64,000 bases of DNA from an uncultured Prevotellaceae bacterium (lineage in GTDB: Bacteria > Bacteroidota > Bacteroidia > Bacteroidales > UBA3663), in contig ONNR01000022.1 of the NCBI GenBank assembly GCA_900319235.1, positions 1 to 64,000 of the forward strand, given 5' to 3'. Below, piece by piece: positions 47,265-59,480 of the stretch (position 1 is its first letter; every line of letters starts with the position of its first letter). The notes beneath the pieces were generated by a model. That model saw only the letters and a program-made list of their open reading frames with translations. It had not been told where the DNA came from and searched no databases. Both the position numbers and the translations under genes were made by a program.

Positions 47265-48848
47265 ATGGGCCTACACTGGTTTGATTATTTCATCGTCATT
47301 GCAAGTATTCTGCTTGCCATTGTCATGGGCTTCTACTTTGCCCATCGGCAAAAGGACAGTTCGACCTACTTCACGGGCAGCGGACGCGTTCCCGCCTGGG
47401 CTGTGGGCATTTCGATCTTTGCCACACTGATATCCAGTGTCACCTTCCTTGCTTACCCGGGAGCCGCCTACAGCAGCAACTGGGTTCTGTTGGTGCAAGG
47501 CCTTATGGTACCCATCGTCCTCCTCACCCTCATCGGTGTCATTGTTCCGCTCTATCGTTCGATCATCAAACTATCTACCTACGAGTATTTCGAGCGTCGC
47601 TTCGGTGCAGGAGCCCGCTATTATAGTTCGGTGGCTTTCGTCCTGACGCATTTCACCAAAATGGGCTCGGTGTTCTATCTGGTTTCGATGGCACTGGCTG
47701 CCTTCATGAATCTCAACATCTACCTCGTCATAGCCGTATTGGCCTTGGCTATCATTATCCTGACACTCTTGGGTGGCATGGAGGCCATCATCTGGATGGA
47801 TGTTGTACAAGGATTCCTGCTCATCGGCGGTGGCCTGCTTTGTATCACTTTCCTTCTCTTTGGTGTGGGTACACCCTACGGACCAAGCGAGATTGTAGGC
47901 ACAGCATGGGCAGCAGGGAAGATTGACGTAGGTCCTTATGATTGGAACTTTGTCGAAACCACATTCTGGGTGATGGTCTTCAATGGCATCTTTTATGCTC
48001 TGCAGAAATATGGCACCGATCAAACCATTGTCCAACGTTACCTGACAGCTAAGAACGACCACGAGGCCAAGAAGGCAGCCTTCATCGGAGTCTTCCTCTC
48101 GGTACCGGTCTGGACAATGTTCATGCTCGTAGGCTCTTTGCTTTGGGCATATTACCAACTGTCGCCCGACCCCGCGGTCATTGACCCCAACACTGGGGCA
48201 CAACTCTTGAAGGCTGATGCCGTGTTCCCGCATTTCATCTCGACACAACTGCCCCTTGGCATACGCGGACTCATCATCGCTGCCATCGCCGCTGCTGCCA
48301 TCTCGTCGCTCGACTCTGACCTCAACTGCATTTCAGCCATCGCCGTGCAGGACTACCTCGTGAAGTTGCGTCCCAGTATGAGTGACAAACAGAAACTCAA
48401 CGCTGGACGTTGGGCTGTAATTATTGCCAGCCTCGGTGTCATCGCCATTGCTGTAGCCTATGTCCAGACACATGGTGGTTCGGTGCTTGAGACAATCTTT
48501 GCATTCTACGCCATCTTCTCGGCAGGAATCGTGGGAATCTTCCTTTTGGGACTTTTCAGTCGACGTGCCAACAAGAAGGGACTCTACATAGGCCTCATCG
48601 CCTGCATCCTCTTCACGGCATACGCCACATTGACTTCCCCCATGAAGATGCCCGACGGTTCAAAACATGCTCTGATCGACTTGGGCTCCTGGAACTTCAC
48701 CCATTCGAAATATATGTTGGGTGTCTATAGTCACCTCATCGTCCTCGTCGTAGGTTATCTGGCTTCATTCCTCTTCCCTAGCGACAAGGCTGACGAGAAA
48801 CTCACCATCTACGGTTTCCTCAAAGAAAGAAAAGCCAACCCCTCTTAA
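47265..48848 (+). CDS. Sodium/solute symporter (SSS family)
   Basis: I start at 47265 (MGLHWFDYFI); codons upstream are repeat sequence. The 527-residue inner-membrane protein has about 13-14 helices and the SSS fold marks: GSGRVPAWAVGISIFATLISSVTFLAYPG in the first core helices, TYEYFERRFG, GTDQTIVQRYL and AAIAAAAISSLDSDLNC. SSS relatives in Bacteroidetes carry sialic acid, sugars or sugar acids with Na+. Its place between aldolase and dehydrogenase suggests it imports the acid sugar degraded by the operon. Confidence 0.92.
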   Translation: MGLHWFDYFIVIASILLAIVMGFYFAHRQKDSSTYFTGSGRVPAWAVGISIFATLISSVTFLAYPGAAYSSNWVLLVQGLMVPIVLLTLIGVIVPLYRSIIKLSTYEYFERRFGAGARYYSSVAFVLTHFTKMGSVFYLVSMALAAFMNLNIYLVIAVLALAIIILTLLGGMEAIIWMDVVQGFLLIGGGLLCITFLLFGVGTPYGPSEIVGTAWAAGKIDVGPYDWNFVETTFWVMVFNGIFYALQKYGTDQTIVQRYLTAKNDHEAKKAAFIGVFLSVPVWTMFMLVGSLLWAYYQLSPDPAVIDPNTGAQLLKADAVFPHFISTQLPLGIRGLIIAAIAAAAISSLDSDLNCISAIAVQDYLVKLRPSMSDKQKLNAGRWAVIIASLGVIAIAVAYVQTHGGSVLETIFAFYAIFSAGIVGIFLLGLFSRRANKKGLYIGLIACILFTAYATLTSPMKMPDGSKHALIDLGSWNFTHSKYMLGVYSHLIVLVVGYLASFLFPSDKADEKLTIYGFLKERKANPS

Positions 48849-48920
48849 CCCTTCTTAACCCCTCGAACCTCTCTTAACCCCTCGAACCCCTCTTAACCCC
48901 TCTTAACCCCTCACCACCCC
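48841..48920. repeat. 9/10-bp repeats between symporter and dehydrogenase genes
   Basis: Units AACCCCTCTT (10 bp) and AACCCCTCG (9 bp) alternate from the last codons of the symporter to just before the Fe-dehydrogenase start. The symporter C-terminus (Asn-Pro-Ser-stop) is itself repeat-encoded. In this noncoding run unit length varies between 9 and 10, unlike the strictly in-frame copies inside genes. Confidence 0.85.
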
Positions 48921-48926
48921 ATCCCC

Positions 48927-50072
48927 ATGGAACCAATTATACTAAAACAACCCAAGAGAATAGAGTTCGGCACAGGATGTCTGGACCATTTCTGCGACGA
49001 CTATATCAAGATGGGTCTCAACCATCTCTTGCTCCTCACCGCCAACCCTATCGTACCAATTTTGCAGCCTTACGTCGAACGACTTGGAGCCAATGGTGTC
49101 AAGGTTCTTGTCGAGACACAGATCTTGCGCGAACCCACGGTGGCCGACTTCAAGCGCATCCTTGACGAGGCACAGGAGTTCGAAGCCGACTCGGTGCTCG
49201 GTGTCGGTGGTGGGTCGGTGATGGATGTTGCCAAACTCGTCGCCACCTTCCTCCATTCCGAACAAACCATCGAAGAATGCTTCGGCATCGGCTTTGTCAA
49301 GAAACGTGGAGTATGGTTTGCCTGTGTACCCACTACTGCTGGCACTGGCAGCGAAGTGTCGCCCAATGCCATCCTCCTCGACGAGAGCGACAACGGTAAA
49401 AAAGGTGTCATCTCCGACCACCTTCTTGCTGATGTGGCCTACCTTGACCCCACACTGACCATCAGTATGCCAGCGCGTATCACCGCCGAAACTGGCATGG
49501 ATGCCTTGACCCACTGTATCGAAGTCTATACCAACAAGTTTGCCCATCCAGCTGTCGATATGTATGCACGCTATGGCATCCAGCTCATTGCCAGCCACCT
49601 ACTGCGTGCCGTCAAGGACGGAAAGGACATCGAAGCACGCGAAGCAATGCTGATGGGTTCGATGTATGGTGGCCTCGGACTGGGTCCCGTCAACACTGCC
49701 GCTGTCCACGCCCTCGCCTATCCCGTGGGAGGAATGTTCCACAAGAGCCATGGTCTTTCGAACGCAGTGCTCCTCCCCACAGTGATGAAGTTCAATATGC
49801 CTGCCAATCTCCAAAAATATGCTGAAGTGGCTATCGCCTTGGGTTGCGAACCCGGAGCGAATGATGAGGATACCGCTCTGCGTGGTGTGGATTTTGTGAC
49901 CCAACTCTCGCGCGATTGTGGCATTCCACAGACGCTCGCCGAGATTGGAATCCCTCAGAGCGCTGTGCCCGAGATGGCAGAGGCTGCCATGAAGCAGCAA
50001 CGTCTGCTCCGCAACAATCCGCGTCCTGTCACCTTGCAGGATGCCATCGATATCTACAATTCTTTATATTAA
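48927..50072 (+). CDS. Iron-containing alcohol dehydrogenase
   Basis: The 381-residue group III dehydrogenase has the NAD(P)-binding GVGGGSVMDVAK (about 92-103), PTTAGTGSEV and the metal ligands Asp192, His196, His261 and His275 (GMDALTHCIE; VHALAYPVGGMFHKSHG). It interconverts an aldehyde and an alcohol. In this operon I infer reduction of the aldehyde released by the aldolase, giving a tetronate. Lactaldehyde-type reduction (as for FucO) is an alternative if the substrate derives from a deoxy sugar. Confidence 0.93.
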   Translation: MEPIILKQPKRIEFGTGCLDHFCDDYIKMGLNHLLLLTANPIVPILQPYVERLGANGVKVLVETQILREPTVADFKRILDEAQEFEADSVLGVGGGSVMDVAKLVATFLHSEQTIEECFGIGFVKKRGVWFACVPTTAGTGSEVSPNAILLDESDNGKKGVISDHLLADVAYLDPTLTISMPARITAETGMDALTHCIEVYTNKFAHPAVDMYARYGIQLIASHLLRAVKDGKDIEAREAMLMGSMYGGLGLGPVNTAAVHALAYPVGGMFHKSHGLSNAVLLPTVMKFNMPANLQKYAEVAIALGCEPGANDEDTALRGVDFVTQLSRDCGIPQTLAEIGIPQSAVPEMAEAAMKQQRLLRNNPRPVTLQDAIDIYNSLY

Positions 50073-50084
50073 CTTCTCTTCCTC

Positions 50085-51122
50085 ATGAAACCAATCTTAG
50101 CCATAACTATGGGTGACCCCGCAGGCATCGGCCCCGAAATCTGCGCACGCTCACTGTCTCACCACGAAATTTACGGCACTTGTCGCCCACTCATTGTCGG
50201 TGACGCCAGTATCATGCAGAAAGCCATCGACTTGCTTGACCTTGACCTAAAGCTCAATTCCATCCATGACGTCAAGGATGCAAAGTTCACGCCAGGCATT
50301 GCCGATGTCTTCGACCTTGGTCTCATCGATCTGAATACCTTCGAATGGGGCAAGGTGCAGGTGCAGTGCGGCAATGCAGCCTTCCAATATGTCAAGAAGG
50401 CGATCGACCTGGCTATGGCTAACGAAGTGGATGGCACATGCACCGCACCGCTTAACAAGGAAGCTCTCCATAAGGCAGGCCACAACTATGACGGTCATAC
50501 AGAGATTTACGCCACCTTCACCGGCACCAAGAAGTACGCTATGCTTCTGGCCGATGGACCATTGCGTGTGATTCACGTTTCGACACACGTTTCTCTTCGC
50601 AAGGCCTGTGACCTTTGCAAGAAGGCACGTATCATTGAAGTAACCGAACTCATCTACGATGCATGTCTCCAATTCGGCATCAAGAATCCACATATCGGCA
50701 TCGCCGGACTTAATCCTCACTGTTCCGAGAACGGGCTCTTTGGCTGGGAAGAAGCCCAGGAGATTATTCCTGCCGTCGAGGAACTTCAGAAGCGCGGCTT
50801 CAACGTCGAAGGTCCCATCCCTCCCGACTCCATCTTTGCCAAAGCCAAATGCGGCAAATATGATGGTGTCGTGGCACAATATCACGATCAGGGGCATATC
50901 CCGCTCAAGGTTCTGGGCTTCAACTGGGACCCCGAGACGGGCAAGATGCTGCCACAGAAAGGTGTCAACATAACACTTGGACTCCCCATCATACGTGTCT
51001 CGGTCGACCATGGCACAGCCTTCGACGTTGCAGGCAAGGGCATTGCCGCCGAAGAAGCATTGCTGAGCAGCATCGACTACGCAACACGTATGGCTATCTA
51101 TCGTCTAGAAAACAAACAATAA
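50085..51122 (+). CDS. pdxA2: 4-phosphotetronate dehydrogenase, PdxA2 type
   Basis: The 345-residue protein has PdxA-family motifs: ITMGDPAGIGPEI at the start, GHTE (137-140) and metal ligands His168 (STHVS), His212 (LNPHCSE) and His267 (QYHDQGH). Family members close to a DUF1537 kinase act not in vitamin B6 synthesis but on D-threonate- or D-erythronate-4-phosphate, oxidising C3 with loss of CO2 to give DHAP. The kinase gene follows after 45 bp, so this reading is favoured. True PdxA cannot be excluded from sequence alone. Confidence 0.88.
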   Translation: MKPILAITMGDPAGIGPEICARSLSHHEIYGTCRPLIVGDASIMQKAIDLLDLDLKLNSIHDVKDAKFTPGIADVFDLGLIDLNTFEWGKVQVQCGNAAFQYVKKAIDLAMANEVDGTCTAPLNKEALHKAGHNYDGHTEIYATFTGTKKYAMLLADGPLRVIHVSTHVSLRKACDLCKKARIIEVTELIYDACLQFGIKNPHIGIAGLNPHCSENGLFGWEEAQEIIPAVEELQKRGFNVEGPIPPDSIFAKAKCGKYDGVVAQYHDQGHIPLKVLGFNWDPETGKMLPQKGVNITLGLPIIRVSVDHGTAFDVAGKGIAAEEALLSSIDYATRMAIYRLENKQ

Positions 51123-51167
51123 CTAAACGGACACTGCTATTCCATTTGAAACTAAAAAGAAGATATT

Positions 51168-52385
51168 ATGATAATTGTAATTGCTGATGACTTGACAGGC
51201 GCTGCTGAGATTGCAGGTATAGGTCACTCCTACGGTTTATCAACCGCTTTACTTATTGACGTCGCTGACAACCTGCCAGTTAGCGACCTGATCGTTATTG
51301 CTACCGACACCCGATCTATGACCGAGCAAGATGCCGTGAACGAGACCCACCGCATCTGCCAAGCCATCAAGTTGGGACTGCCAAAACTAACCGAGGCCCG
51401 TTATGCTGCCATGACACCTCTGAAACGGGCACAAGCAATGGCAAAACAGGACGATATACTGCACCTGTTCAAGAAGACCGATTCTGCCTTGCGCGGTCAT
51501 GTTCACCTCGAATTACGCGCCCTCATCGAGGAGTCGCGTTACGAGCAAGTCATGTACATGCCTGCCAACCCAAGCATGGGACGCACCATCCGTGGTGGAC
51601 GATACTTCGTCAATGGCTTGCCCATCGATCAGACCGACTTCAGCCGTGATCCAGAATTCCCGGCCACTACAGCCAATGTTGCTGCTGCCATCGATGTCAT
51701 GCCTGGCAGTCGTCTGCGCATTTGCGATGCCGAAGATGCCCAAGACGTGCACCGCACCGTGAAGATGGCTCTCAACAATCGCATCCCCACCCTACTCGCT
51801 GGTGCTGCCGACCTCTTCTGTGCATTTCTTGAGGAACTTGGCCGCAAACCAACACGTGCCAAATCCTTCCATGGTCTCAACGAAAAGGGCGCTGCGCTCA
51901 TCGTTTGCGGAAGCACACAAAGCATCGACCTCAGTAGCCAACCCTACGTACGCCGTCACAACATGGCCAGCATCCCTATGCCACGTGAGGTATTCGACAA
52001 TGTAACCAATCAAAAGATTACACCCAAGGAAGCTGCTGACAAATGGATGGGACGCCTCAAACAGACACAGGTCGTTGCCGGCAAGACTGCCTCATTCATT
52101 CTGACACTTCCTTATCCAAGTTCAGGCACCCGTGAGGGAGCCTTGGCGCTGCGCCAAGTGACAGGAGACATGACACAACGCATCGCCAAATCCACCACGC
52201 TGTCGGAACTTATCATCGAAGGTGGCGCAACAGCACATTCAGCCATCAAGGCTCTTGGTTGGACACGCTTCCATATCTCCAACGTCATCGGCCCTGGCAT
52301 CGTAAGGATGCAGTGTCTTGATGCCACCGCTACCCATCTGACCATCAAGCCGGGCAGTTACGACTGGAAGGATCTGTTTGCCTAA
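51168..52385 (+). CDS. Four-carbon acid sugar kinase (DUF1537)
   Basis: The 405-residue kinase shows the DUF1537 signatures: IADDLTGAAEIA at the N-terminus (substrate domain), KKTDSALRGHV, MPANPSMGRTI, and the C-terminal nucleotide-binding domain with IIEGGATAHSA, GPGIVRM and TIKPGSYDWKDL. Characterised members phosphorylate the 4-OH of threonate or erythronate. With PdxA2 upstream it should convert a tetronate to DHAP. Family assignment is secure; stereochemistry is not. Confidence 0.92.
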   Translation: MIIVIADDLTGAAEIAGIGHSYGLSTALLIDVADNLPVSDLIVIATDTRSMTEQDAVNETHRICQAIKLGLPKLTEARYAAMTPLKRAQAMAKQDDILHLFKKTDSALRGHVHLELRALIEESRYEQVMYMPANPSMGRTIRGGRYFVNGLPIDQTDFSRDPEFPATTANVAAAIDVMPGSRLRICDAEDAQDVHRTVKMALNNRIPTLLAGAADLFCAFLEELGRKPTRAKSFHGLNEKGAALIVCGSTQSIDLSSQPYVRRHNMASIPMPREVFDNVTNQKITPKEAADKWMGRLKQTQVVAGKTASFILTLPYPSSGTREGALALRQVTGDMTQRIAKSTTLSELIIEGGATAHSAIKALGWTRFHISNVIGPGIVRMQCLDATATHLTIKPGSYDWKDLFA

Positions 52386-52405
52386 TTTCTATTATTGGAG
52401 TCAAC

Positions 52406-52429
52406 GGGAGTTAGCGTGAGTTAACTCCC
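52406..52429 (+). other. Stem-loop upstream of the LacZ-type GH2
   Basis: GGGAGTTA (52406-52413) pairs perfectly with TAACTCCC (52422-52429) around an 8-nt loop, between the kinase stop and the GH2 start. No T-run follows, so it may set RNA stability or partial termination. Confidence 0.5.
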
Positions 52430-52438
52430 TCAAATTAA

Positions 52439-55810
<3,372 letters not shown>

Positions 55811-55843
55811 CAACAATTCATCCATATACCATCTCCCTCAAAT

Positions 55844-58103
55844 ATGATTCGCTTCAAACGCTGTTCCTTCCTCACATTATTCACATTTCTAACATTGTTC
55901 ACTTTCCCTGTCCTCGCAGGAAAGCTGGACAATGCACACAGGACGACATCCTACACTTGGAGCACGCCCTCGATGAATTCTGCTGGTTCGATGCCAGTGG
56001 GAGGCGGTGGTGTGGGTCTTAACGTTTGGTGCGACACCCAGGGAACCATCCGTTTCTACGTTTCCCAATCAGGCACTTTCGACGAGAACAACACGATGCT
56101 GAAATTGGGACGCTTCGAACTGAGTCCATTCCCCAACTGGGAAGAGGACGGTTTCGCACAGACACTCCATCTCGAAACGGGAGAGATGACGCTCTCACAG
56201 GGCGGTGTAACGGTCACCATCTGGTGCGATGTCTTCAAGCCCGTAGTTCATGTCGAAGTGGATGCCAGGCAAAAGACCCTCCCTACTCTGAGTTATCATA
56301 GTTGGCGAACCCAAGACCAGCCGTTCACACAGGCCGAAGGCCAGCAATCCAGCTGGAAATGGCTGGCTCCCAAGCATGCCGACCCGAATCGTTGCGTCAC
56401 GCGCCACGACAGCATCAATCCCACCTCCACCCGACTCATTTTTTTCCATCAGAACCAAGACGAGACAGTGTTCGACTACACCGTCCGCGACCAACAGCTC
56501 GACGCTTGGAAGGATAGCCTCTACAATCCCCTCAAGGACCGCGTCTTCGGCGGAGTGCTGACAGGAGGACAGTTCCTAGGTGAAGACGATGCCCAGGATG
56601 AATACGGCCGACCCTACCACCGATGGCATTACGGTTCGGCAAACAAGGTTGCGCGTCATCATCATTTCCAGATTACTCTCTGCACACAGCAGTCGTCGCT
56701 CGACGAGTGGTATCAAACGATTGCCACAACACAACGTGCCGTCAATCTGAAGAAGGATCGCTTGTCCTGCCAAAACTGGTGGAAAGAGTACATGAACCGC
56801 AGTTTCTTCGAGACCGATGGCAGCGATGACGAACTTGCTGCCGCCTTGCGCAACGTGACGCTTTTCCGCTATATGCTGGGCTGCAACTATGGAGGCGAAT
56901 ACCCCACCAAGTTCAACGGAGGACTCTTTGCATTCGACCCGCTCGAAGTCGATAGCGCCAATACGGCGAACTATCTGGCTGGCAAGTTCCACCCCACGCC
57001 CGACTTCCGCAAATGGGGTGGCGGCACCTTCACGGCACAAAACCAGCGTCTCGTCTATTGGGGCATGTTGAAAAGCGGCGACTACGACCTGTTGCAAACG
57101 CAGCTCGACTTCTACCTTCGCTTGCTGCACAATGCCGAAATACGCACCCGCGCCTATTGGGGACACGATGGAGCCTGCTTCACCGAGCAGATGGAAAACT
57201 TCGGCTTGCCCAACACCGCCGAATACGGAATACGAATGGGACACCTCGCTCGAGTTCTGCGAAATGGCACTGGAAGCATGGCGATATGATATGTCTTTCC
57301 CAATAGAAAAATACTCCCCACTAATCCTCTCCTGCCTCCGTTTCTTCGACGAGCACTATCAGCAGCTAGCTCTCCAACGAGGTCGCCGTGGACTCGATGC
57401 CAATGGGCACCTTATCCTCTTTCCCGGCTCGGGATGCGAGACCTACAAGATGACGTACAATTCGGCGAGCACCATCGCCGCTCTGCAACGAGTATCGCAG
57501 GATTTCATTCGATATATGGAAGTGTCGGGTGACACCACAAATCTCGCCTACATCAAGACTCTGGCTACGCGCATCCCTCCTATCCCCACGCGACTGCAAC
57601 AGGGCAAGGAATGTATTGCTCCGGCCATTGCCTACGAACGCATCAACAACGTCGAGACTCCGCAACTCTATCCCGTCTGGCCCTGGCGCATCTACGGACT
57701 GGAGACAGACGAGACAGGCAAATACGTTGCCAATGAAAAAGCCTTGAATACCTACCAATGCGACTCGGTGGCCCTAGCCCATCGTTCGTCGAAAGGCTGG
57801 AAGCAGGACAACATCTGGGCAGCATGTCTCGGGCAGACCGATGATGCCTTTCGTCTCACTATGGAGAAGCTCCAGGATGGGCCCTATCGCTTCCCCGCAT
57901 TCTGGGGTCCCGGCTTCGACTGGAGTCCCGACCACAACTGGGGAGGTTCCGCCCTCATCGGCCTCGAAGAGATGCTCCTTCAAGAAGACCCCTCCACAGG
58001 CGAACCCATCCTCTTCCCCGCTTGGCCCAAGGACAAACACATCCGCTTCAAACTTTATGCCTGCGATGGTCGAGTAATCGAAGCAGACGCGAATGACTAT
58101 TAA
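55844..58103 (+). pseudogene. DUF5703-domain glycosidase-like gene split by a 7-bp duplication
   Basis: Two overlapping frames make one protein. From 55844 the first gives a signal peptide, then the DUF5703 N-terminal domain (STPSMNSAGSMPVGGGGVGLNVW, about 45-70) and continues as a helical (alpha/alpha)6-like region until AEY near residue 461, then runs out of frame to a stop at 57289. The second frame takes over at 57232 (EWDTSLEFCEMALEAW) and runs to the stop at 58103. GAATACG occurs twice in tandem (57221-57234); removing one copy restores AEYEWDTSL without other change. The whole would be about 750 residues. Proteins of this type resemble GH95/GH65-like glycosidases. It is a recent inactivation, a phase-variable switch or an assembly error. 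Confidence 0.85.
57221..57234. repeat. 7-bp tandem duplication causing the frameshift
   Basis: GAATACG at 57221-57227 is repeated exactly at 57228-57234. The +7 shift explains precisely the change of frame in the DUF5703 gene, as expected from replication slippage. Confidence 0.92.
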
Positions 58104-58148
58104 AAAAACTACAAAAAACAAAAGATATCAAATCATTACACAGCAATT

Positions 58149-58643
58149 ATGAATAAATTGAAACGATTTACAAGTGTGGAAGAACTCTACAATCGAAAAG
58201 GAGATCCAACAGGTGAAATCATCATTGATGAAGTCATCGAAGCCATTCGCACGACAAAGACACACAAATCGGAGGACATTGCCCTGCTGCTTGACGTTGA
58301 CCAGCGAGCGCTGTGGTTTGCCGTACAGTTGCTGACGGGCATGAGGCTGAACGACATCGTCCTGCATTGGCGTGTATTGCAGGCGAAGGAGAAGTGGGAT
58401 GAAAAGATAGCCAAATACCAGGAGTACAAGGAATACGTCAAAACCCAAAAGAAAGAAGGCCTCAATGGCTTTCAGCCTACCAACGAGTTCAAAAGAGCCC
58501 AAGAGTATGAAATCAGCATCCAGAGTCTCGAAACAATAGCCAAACGCTATGGTTGGGATTCCTACAAAAGCCTGAAAAGAACAGCATCAAGATTCGGAGT
58601 GAGCTTCAAGACCTTGCGTTATACCCCAAGAACGAAGAAATAG
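58149..58643 (+). CDS. Small AraC-like helix-turn-helix protein
   Basis: The 164-residue cytoplasmic protein shows no family I can name with certainty. Residues about 42-78 (EDIALLLDVDQRALWFAVQL, then LTGMRLNDIVLHWR) align well by eye with the first half of an AraC/XylS HTH domain: DIA, a turn, then the LTGM segment preceding the N-[ED] position. Residues about 127-158 (SLETIAKRYGWDSYKSLKR...FGVSF) resemble the second HTH. A charged linker rich in Lys/Glu (80-125) separates them, longer than usual. No sensor domain is present. It is followed within 40 bp by tandem array 3, which may be its target. That link is speculation. Confidence 0.65.
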   Translation: MNKLKRFTSVEELYNRKGDPTGEIIIDEVIEAIRTTKTHKSEDIALLLDVDQRALWFAVQLLTGMRLNDIVLHWRVLQAKEKWDEKIAKYQEYKEYVKTQKKEGLNGFQPTNEFKRAQEYEISIQSLETIAKRYGWDSYKSLKRTASRFGVSFKTLRYTPRTKK

Positions 58644-58679
58644 CGCGTCCGAACTCATAAACCCGCAATTTTTCATTGA

Positions 58680-59090
58680 AATAGAGCATCTATGTTCATA
58701 GACGTACTATTTCATTTTGAAATGGAGCGTCTACGTTCATAGACGTACTATTTCATTTTGAAATGGAACGTCCATGTTGGCAGACATACTATTTCATTTT
58801 GAAATGGAGCGTCCATGTTCGTAGACGTACTATTTCATTTTGAAATGGAACATCCATGTTCGTAGACGTACTATTTCATTTTGAAATGGAACATCCATGT
58901 TCGTAGACGTACTATTTCATTTTGAAATAGAACATCCATGTTCGTAGACGTACTATTTCGTTTTGAAATGGAACGTCCATGTTCGTAGATGTACTATATC
59001 ATTTTGAAATGGAGCATTTATGTTCGCAGATGTGCTATTTCGTATTAAAATGGAACGCCTACATCCGTAGATGTTCCATTTCGTTTTGAG
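58680..59090. repeat. Tandem array 3: ten 41-bp units without indels
   Basis: The core ATGTTCGTAG or a close variant starts at 58692 and then every 41 bp to 59061, ten units without an indel. Each unit has the dyad TTTCATTTTGAAA followed by ACGTCCATGTTCGTAGACGT, whose outer ACGTC/GACGT form a second dyad. The first two units of array 2 near the left end share the order acgttcgtag, cgtac, TTTC-GAAA and GC at the same spacing, so arrays 2 and 3 are one family. Outer units are more diverged than the inner ones. No gene is visible. Confidence 0.9.
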
Positions 59091-59228
59091 ATATACCCCA
59101 TGCTAACACCGACCTTCACCACACGGCGACCACAGGTATGAGATGTATGCAAAGATATACTCTTTTTCCATTAATTACAAATCATTTCGACTCAATTTGC
59201 GGATTTTACCAAAAAAGTTCCCAAAAAA

Positions 59229-59260
59229 TTTGGAAAAATAGAAAAAACTAATTATCTTTG
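59229..59260 (+). promoter_or_regulatory. Promoter of the small RNA
   Basis: TTTG (59229-59232), 20 bp, then TATCTTTG (59253-59260): consensus Bacteroidetes promoter with start expected near 59266, where the RNA's closing helix begins. Confidence 0.8.
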
Positions 59261-59263
59261 CAG

Positions 59264-59469
59264 CAGGGAAACCGGATATGTAGAGCGGGAAACTCATCGA
59301 TTCTTACACTTACCGGGTAAAGCGTATGCTGAAGGCGCGCTCTCGACCCTGACGACGCCACGAACACTGGTACCACCGGCGGGAATTCGAAAGATTACGG
59401 AGGCGGACCGCAGCCCAAAACCTATATACTGGAGTTTCATCACGTCCAGAGAGCCGGTTTCCTTTTTTT
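59264..59469 (+). ncRNA. Structured small RNA of about 200 nt, family not certain (6S-like candidate)
   Basis: The segment has its own consensus promoter and no open frame. Its ends pair: GGAAACCGG (59267-59275) with CCGGTTTCC (59454-59462), followed by seven T, giving a closed molecule ending in a terminator-like tail. A second helix, GAAACTC (59286-59292) with GAGTTTC (59432-59438), lies just inside, and several short hairpins (for example TTAC/GTAA, AGC/GCT) occur within. The length and long closing stem fit 6S RNA or the Bacteroidales-1 class; it lacks the signature bases of tmRNA, RNase P RNA, SRP RNA and cobalamin or TPP riboswitches. Because yraN starts 12 nt after the T-run, a leader regulating yraN-tatC is the alternative. 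Confidence 0.7.
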
Positions 59470-59480
59470 ATTTATTCCCC

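Noticed and set aside
50085..51122. Vitamin B6 biosynthesis (PdxA proper)
   Set aside because: The neighbours are acid-sugar genes and a DUF1537 kinase, the typical setting of PdxA2; no other B6 gene is in the window.
59264..59469. tmRNA, RNase P RNA, SRP RNA or cobalamin riboswitch
   Set aside because: The diagnostic sequences of these RNAs (for example the RNase P GAGGAAAGTCC block or a B12 box) are absent.
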